The position numbers and the translations under genes are program-made. 64,000 nt of DNA, taken from positions 717,696 to 781,695 of the forward strand of contig LSYV01000006.1 in NCBI GenBank assembly GCA_001584585.1, read 5' to 3'. Source of the DNA: Gonium pectorale (taxonomy: Eukaryota; Chlorophyta; Chlorophyceae; Chlamydomonadales; Volvocaceae). Shown here one piece after another: positions 61,901 through 64,000 of the stretch. Position 1 is the first letter of the stretch. Each line of letters starts with the position of its first letter. The notes under the pieces were generated by a model. It searched no databases, was not told where the DNA came from, and saw only the letters and a program-made list of their open reading frames with translations.

Positions 61901-64000
61901 GAGGCCATGGGTTACCAGTCGTACACTAGGGGTGCAGCGACTGGCTATGTTGCGGCGGGCTCTTACCCGTGCACAAAGGCTTCCACGGACACGTCTCCGC
62001 ATGTCCGTCCCTAGGCATTTGCCCTCGGTCCCCACAGGGCGGCCGCCGGACGCTTCCTCGGCGTCGGTCCGTGACGAGCTATCCGCCTCGCTGGATCACC
62101 TGAGGTCGTTGTTTGCGCAGTTCAGCTGGGCGCCCACGCCTCTGGGCGCTGCGGCTGGCGCTGCCGCCGCCAGCTCCGAGTCGGCTGGCGGGCCGCGGCG
62201 GATGCCAGACGCGAGCGCGCTAGTTGCCATGGACGAGTCGCTGGAGGTGTCGATCGAGCGACTGCGCGCGCACTTTGGGCAGATGCGCTGGGCGGTGGTG
62301 GCAGGTAAGCGCGGCCTTGAACCTGAGGAGGGCGCTAGGTGCTGGCACAGTATAGGCTTCTGCACTTCAGGGAGACGGCAGCGCGGCAGTCAGGGGCAGG
62401 CGCCAGCGAGGTCTGTAGGATGCTGCGGGCAGTCGCCGTCGCTCATCAGGCAAATTACCTTGTTCCACTGCGGCCTCGCCCACAGCAAGCGGCAGCGGCG
62501 GCTCGGGGGCACAGGCGCCAGGCAGCAGCCCGCTCACGCCGGACGCCCGGTACTTTGACGCCCAAGCGGAGGCCATCCTGGCGTCGGCGCAGCGCTTGAG
62601 GTCGCTGTTCCAAGAAGCTGCCTTGGCGGCCGCCGGGGCGGCAGCGTCGGCCGGAGGCAACGGTGCCGGCGGGGCTGGCGCCGCAGGCGCCGGAACCACG
62701 GCAGGCGGTGCGCCCGGCAGCGGCTCGGTGCCCGTAATCCCGGACGCGCGGTATTTTCAGACGCAGGCGGATGCAATTACGGCCTCTGTGGACGAGCTGC
62801 TACGCCTATACGATCGGTCGTCTAACGCAAATGCAATGGCGCTGCTGGCATCGGGCGGCGCCGCGCACCAAGGGCCCTGGTCGGCGGGTACGGCGCGGCC
62901 AGGTGCCTCCGCTACGGGGGCCGCGGCGGCGCTGACGCCTGATGCCCGGGCCGGAGACTCCGCCGGCGACGTTGCTAGCGCATCGGTACAGCCGATGGTG
63001 GACCTGTTCTCATCGTTCCTGGGCCACCTTGAAGCAACGCGAGGGCCGGGCGCCAGCGGGCCGTGGCCGTGGTTCGGCCGCTCTGGGGGCACTGCGGCAG
63101 CTCCGCCAGGGGCGGCGGGCGCTAGTGGCGGCGAGGCACCTGCCGACACCATTGACGTGCAGGGCGGGGAGGCGCTCTCGGCTGAGGACCTCGTACGGCT
63201 CTTTGCGCAGTACGTCCGCGGCTGGTCCGGCAACGGCGCAGCGGCGGCCGCGCTGAACGCGGCGGGTCGCCGCGCTGGGGCCGCTGGTGCAGCGGCGGCC
63301 TCTGGGGCGGCGGGCGGCAGCGACGGCCCAGTGTCGATCGGCGGTGCCATCAACCCTGTGCCGTGTGCGTCTTCCGACTGGACCTCGCCCCTGGGCTCCC
63401 GGACCACAGGCCAGCTGGAGCTGCTGCCGGGCGGCGGCGCCGGGCCCGGCGCCGGCGCGGTGCCCGCCGGGTCGGGCGCCGACGGCAATGGAGCGACGCC
63501 GGCCTCTTCCAGCTCGCCGGCACCAGCGCTGCGCTTTCGAATCTCGGTGAACACCTCGGATGCAGCCGGCGCAGGGCTGGTGTCGGCCCACCTCTCAGCC
63601 GGCCCCTCCTCGGTCAGCCTCGCCTCGGCTCCCGGTGGAGCCGGCGGAGTGGCCGCCGGCGGTGGGGCCCCGGGGACGCCGACGGGCGCAGGCAGCCGGG
63701 AGTCTGTCGCGCCCCTGGAGACGCCGCCCCGGGGACCTTCCGCTTTCATGACAGCCGCCGCGGCAGCGACGGCGGCCGCGGCAGCCGCTGCCGGCGGCGG
63801 CGATGTTGGCAGTGGCCGCGCTACGCCGCCAGTCTCCCCGTCGCCCTCACTGACGGCGGTGGACGTCCTGCTCTCCTCCCTGGAGGCACGGCACGGTCGT
63901 GGCCTGACAAGCAGCTCCGAGGCTGTGGCGGTGTGGCGGGACCTGCTGAGGCTGCTCGGGGTAGACCCTGATTCGCGGCCCCTGCCTGGCTCCACACCAG
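58975..64000 (+). CDS. Unrecognised coiled-coil protein with degenerate PDA-helix repeats (3' partial)
   Basis: Exons with closing phases: 58975-59028, 59325-59405, 59592-59645, 59996-60061, 60418-60564, 60769-60841, 61033-61142, 61479-61815, 62038-62304, 62486 to beyond 64000. The first six exons give a helical, heptad-rich N-terminus (MSRKDIEELLKQLREAGE, RNETRVNELERKVQ, RLEVELQRSYATKNFTLKNG, AYRDFISASPAVQGLWDEIT), strongly suggesting a coiled coil of about 160 residues. A conserved-looking block DYTWTPGTLDPLDPNHPHNQ opens exon 8. From 62046 to about 63010 five copies of a degenerate unit occur: PDA, about 12 residues, S, hydrophobic, x-x-L, then L/H-F. After that comes a Gly/Ala-rich region that is open to the window edge. 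The family is not recognised; coiled coil plus helix repeats suggests a structural or scaffold protein. It is not a standard motor, SMC or kinase. Start Met is the only ATG before the first donor. Confidence 0.78.
62046..63010 (+). repeat. Five degenerate protein repeats (PDA-helix units)
   Basis: Units begin with codons for PDA at 62046, 62205, 62539, 62740 and 62938, and each spans 23-24 residues ending in an aromatic or Phe-like position (SLF, AHF, SLF, RLY, DLF). Spacing is 53, 67 and 66 residues where no intron intervenes (an intron lies between units 2 and 3). The units align almost without gaps but share few identical codons, so the duplications are old. Confidence 0.65.

Noticed and set aside
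1..64000. CRISPR arrays, rRNA genes, prokaryotic operons or phage defence systems
   Set aside because: No regular spacer repeats, no rRNA-like sequence, and pervasive spliceosomal introns show this is eukaryotic nuclear DNA.

Overview
The window looks like nuclear DNA of a green alga (Chlorophyta, probably Chlorophyceae). It is GC-rich and its genes are dense with short GT-AG (occasionally GC-AG) introns. Proteins are interrupted by long Gly/Ala/Pro/Glu low-complexity tracts. Candidate poly(A) signals are of the algal TGTAA type, and truncated LINE retrotransposons sit in introns. Nothing prokaryotic, organellar, rRNA, tRNA or CRISPR-like was found. Because genes are split into many exons, most long open frames are antisense or intron shadows. 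Gene models here were built by hand from splice sites, reading phase and conserved motifs.

Layout. 1-2455: no supported gene. 2456-21814 (+): very large multi-exon gene for a GHKL-type ATPase with a C-terminal SMC-hinge-like and coiled-coil part (SMCHD1/GMI1-like). 23265-25378 (+): secreted lipocalin-like protein, 7 exons, complete. 26225-37808 (-): cohesin subunit SCC3/STAG, 28 exons, complete model of 1850 residues, with a LINE fragment in one intron and a hairpin-rich element in another. 39459-45633 (-): unrecognised protein, at least 12 exons, two hydrophobic segments near its C-terminus. 46055-49506 (+): unrecognised low-complexity protein. 52003-52959 (+): intronless bifunctional allantoin synthase (OHCU decarboxylase plus 5-hydroxyisourate hydrolase). 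53999-58164 (-): RNA polymerase II elongation factor ELL homologue, 7 exons, complete. 58975-64000 (+): unrecognised coiled-coil protein, 10 exons, running off the window and carrying a degenerate PDA-helix repeat.

Themes. Two genes belong to SMC-related chromosome biology (the SMCHD1-like protein and cohesin SCC3), one to transcription elongation (ELL) and one to ureide/purine breakdown (allantoin synthase). They are an ordinary eukaryotic neighbourhood, not an operon. Three gene pairs have notable arrangements: lipocalin and SCC3 converge with opposed TGTAA signals about 20 bp apart; ELL and the coiled-coil gene diverge from an 810-bp intergenic region; the 39-45 kb and 46-49 kb genes also diverge.

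Limits. Exon borders for SCC3, ELL, the lipocalin, the first part of the coiled-coil gene and most of the 39-45 kb gene are consistent in phase. Those of the SMCHD1-like gene are firm only for parts. 5' ends generally rest on the first plausible ATG. I see no clear evidence for a completely new biological system. The best leads are the PDA-repeat coiled-coil protein, the two-hydrophobic-segment protein and the algal SMCHD1-like ATPase.
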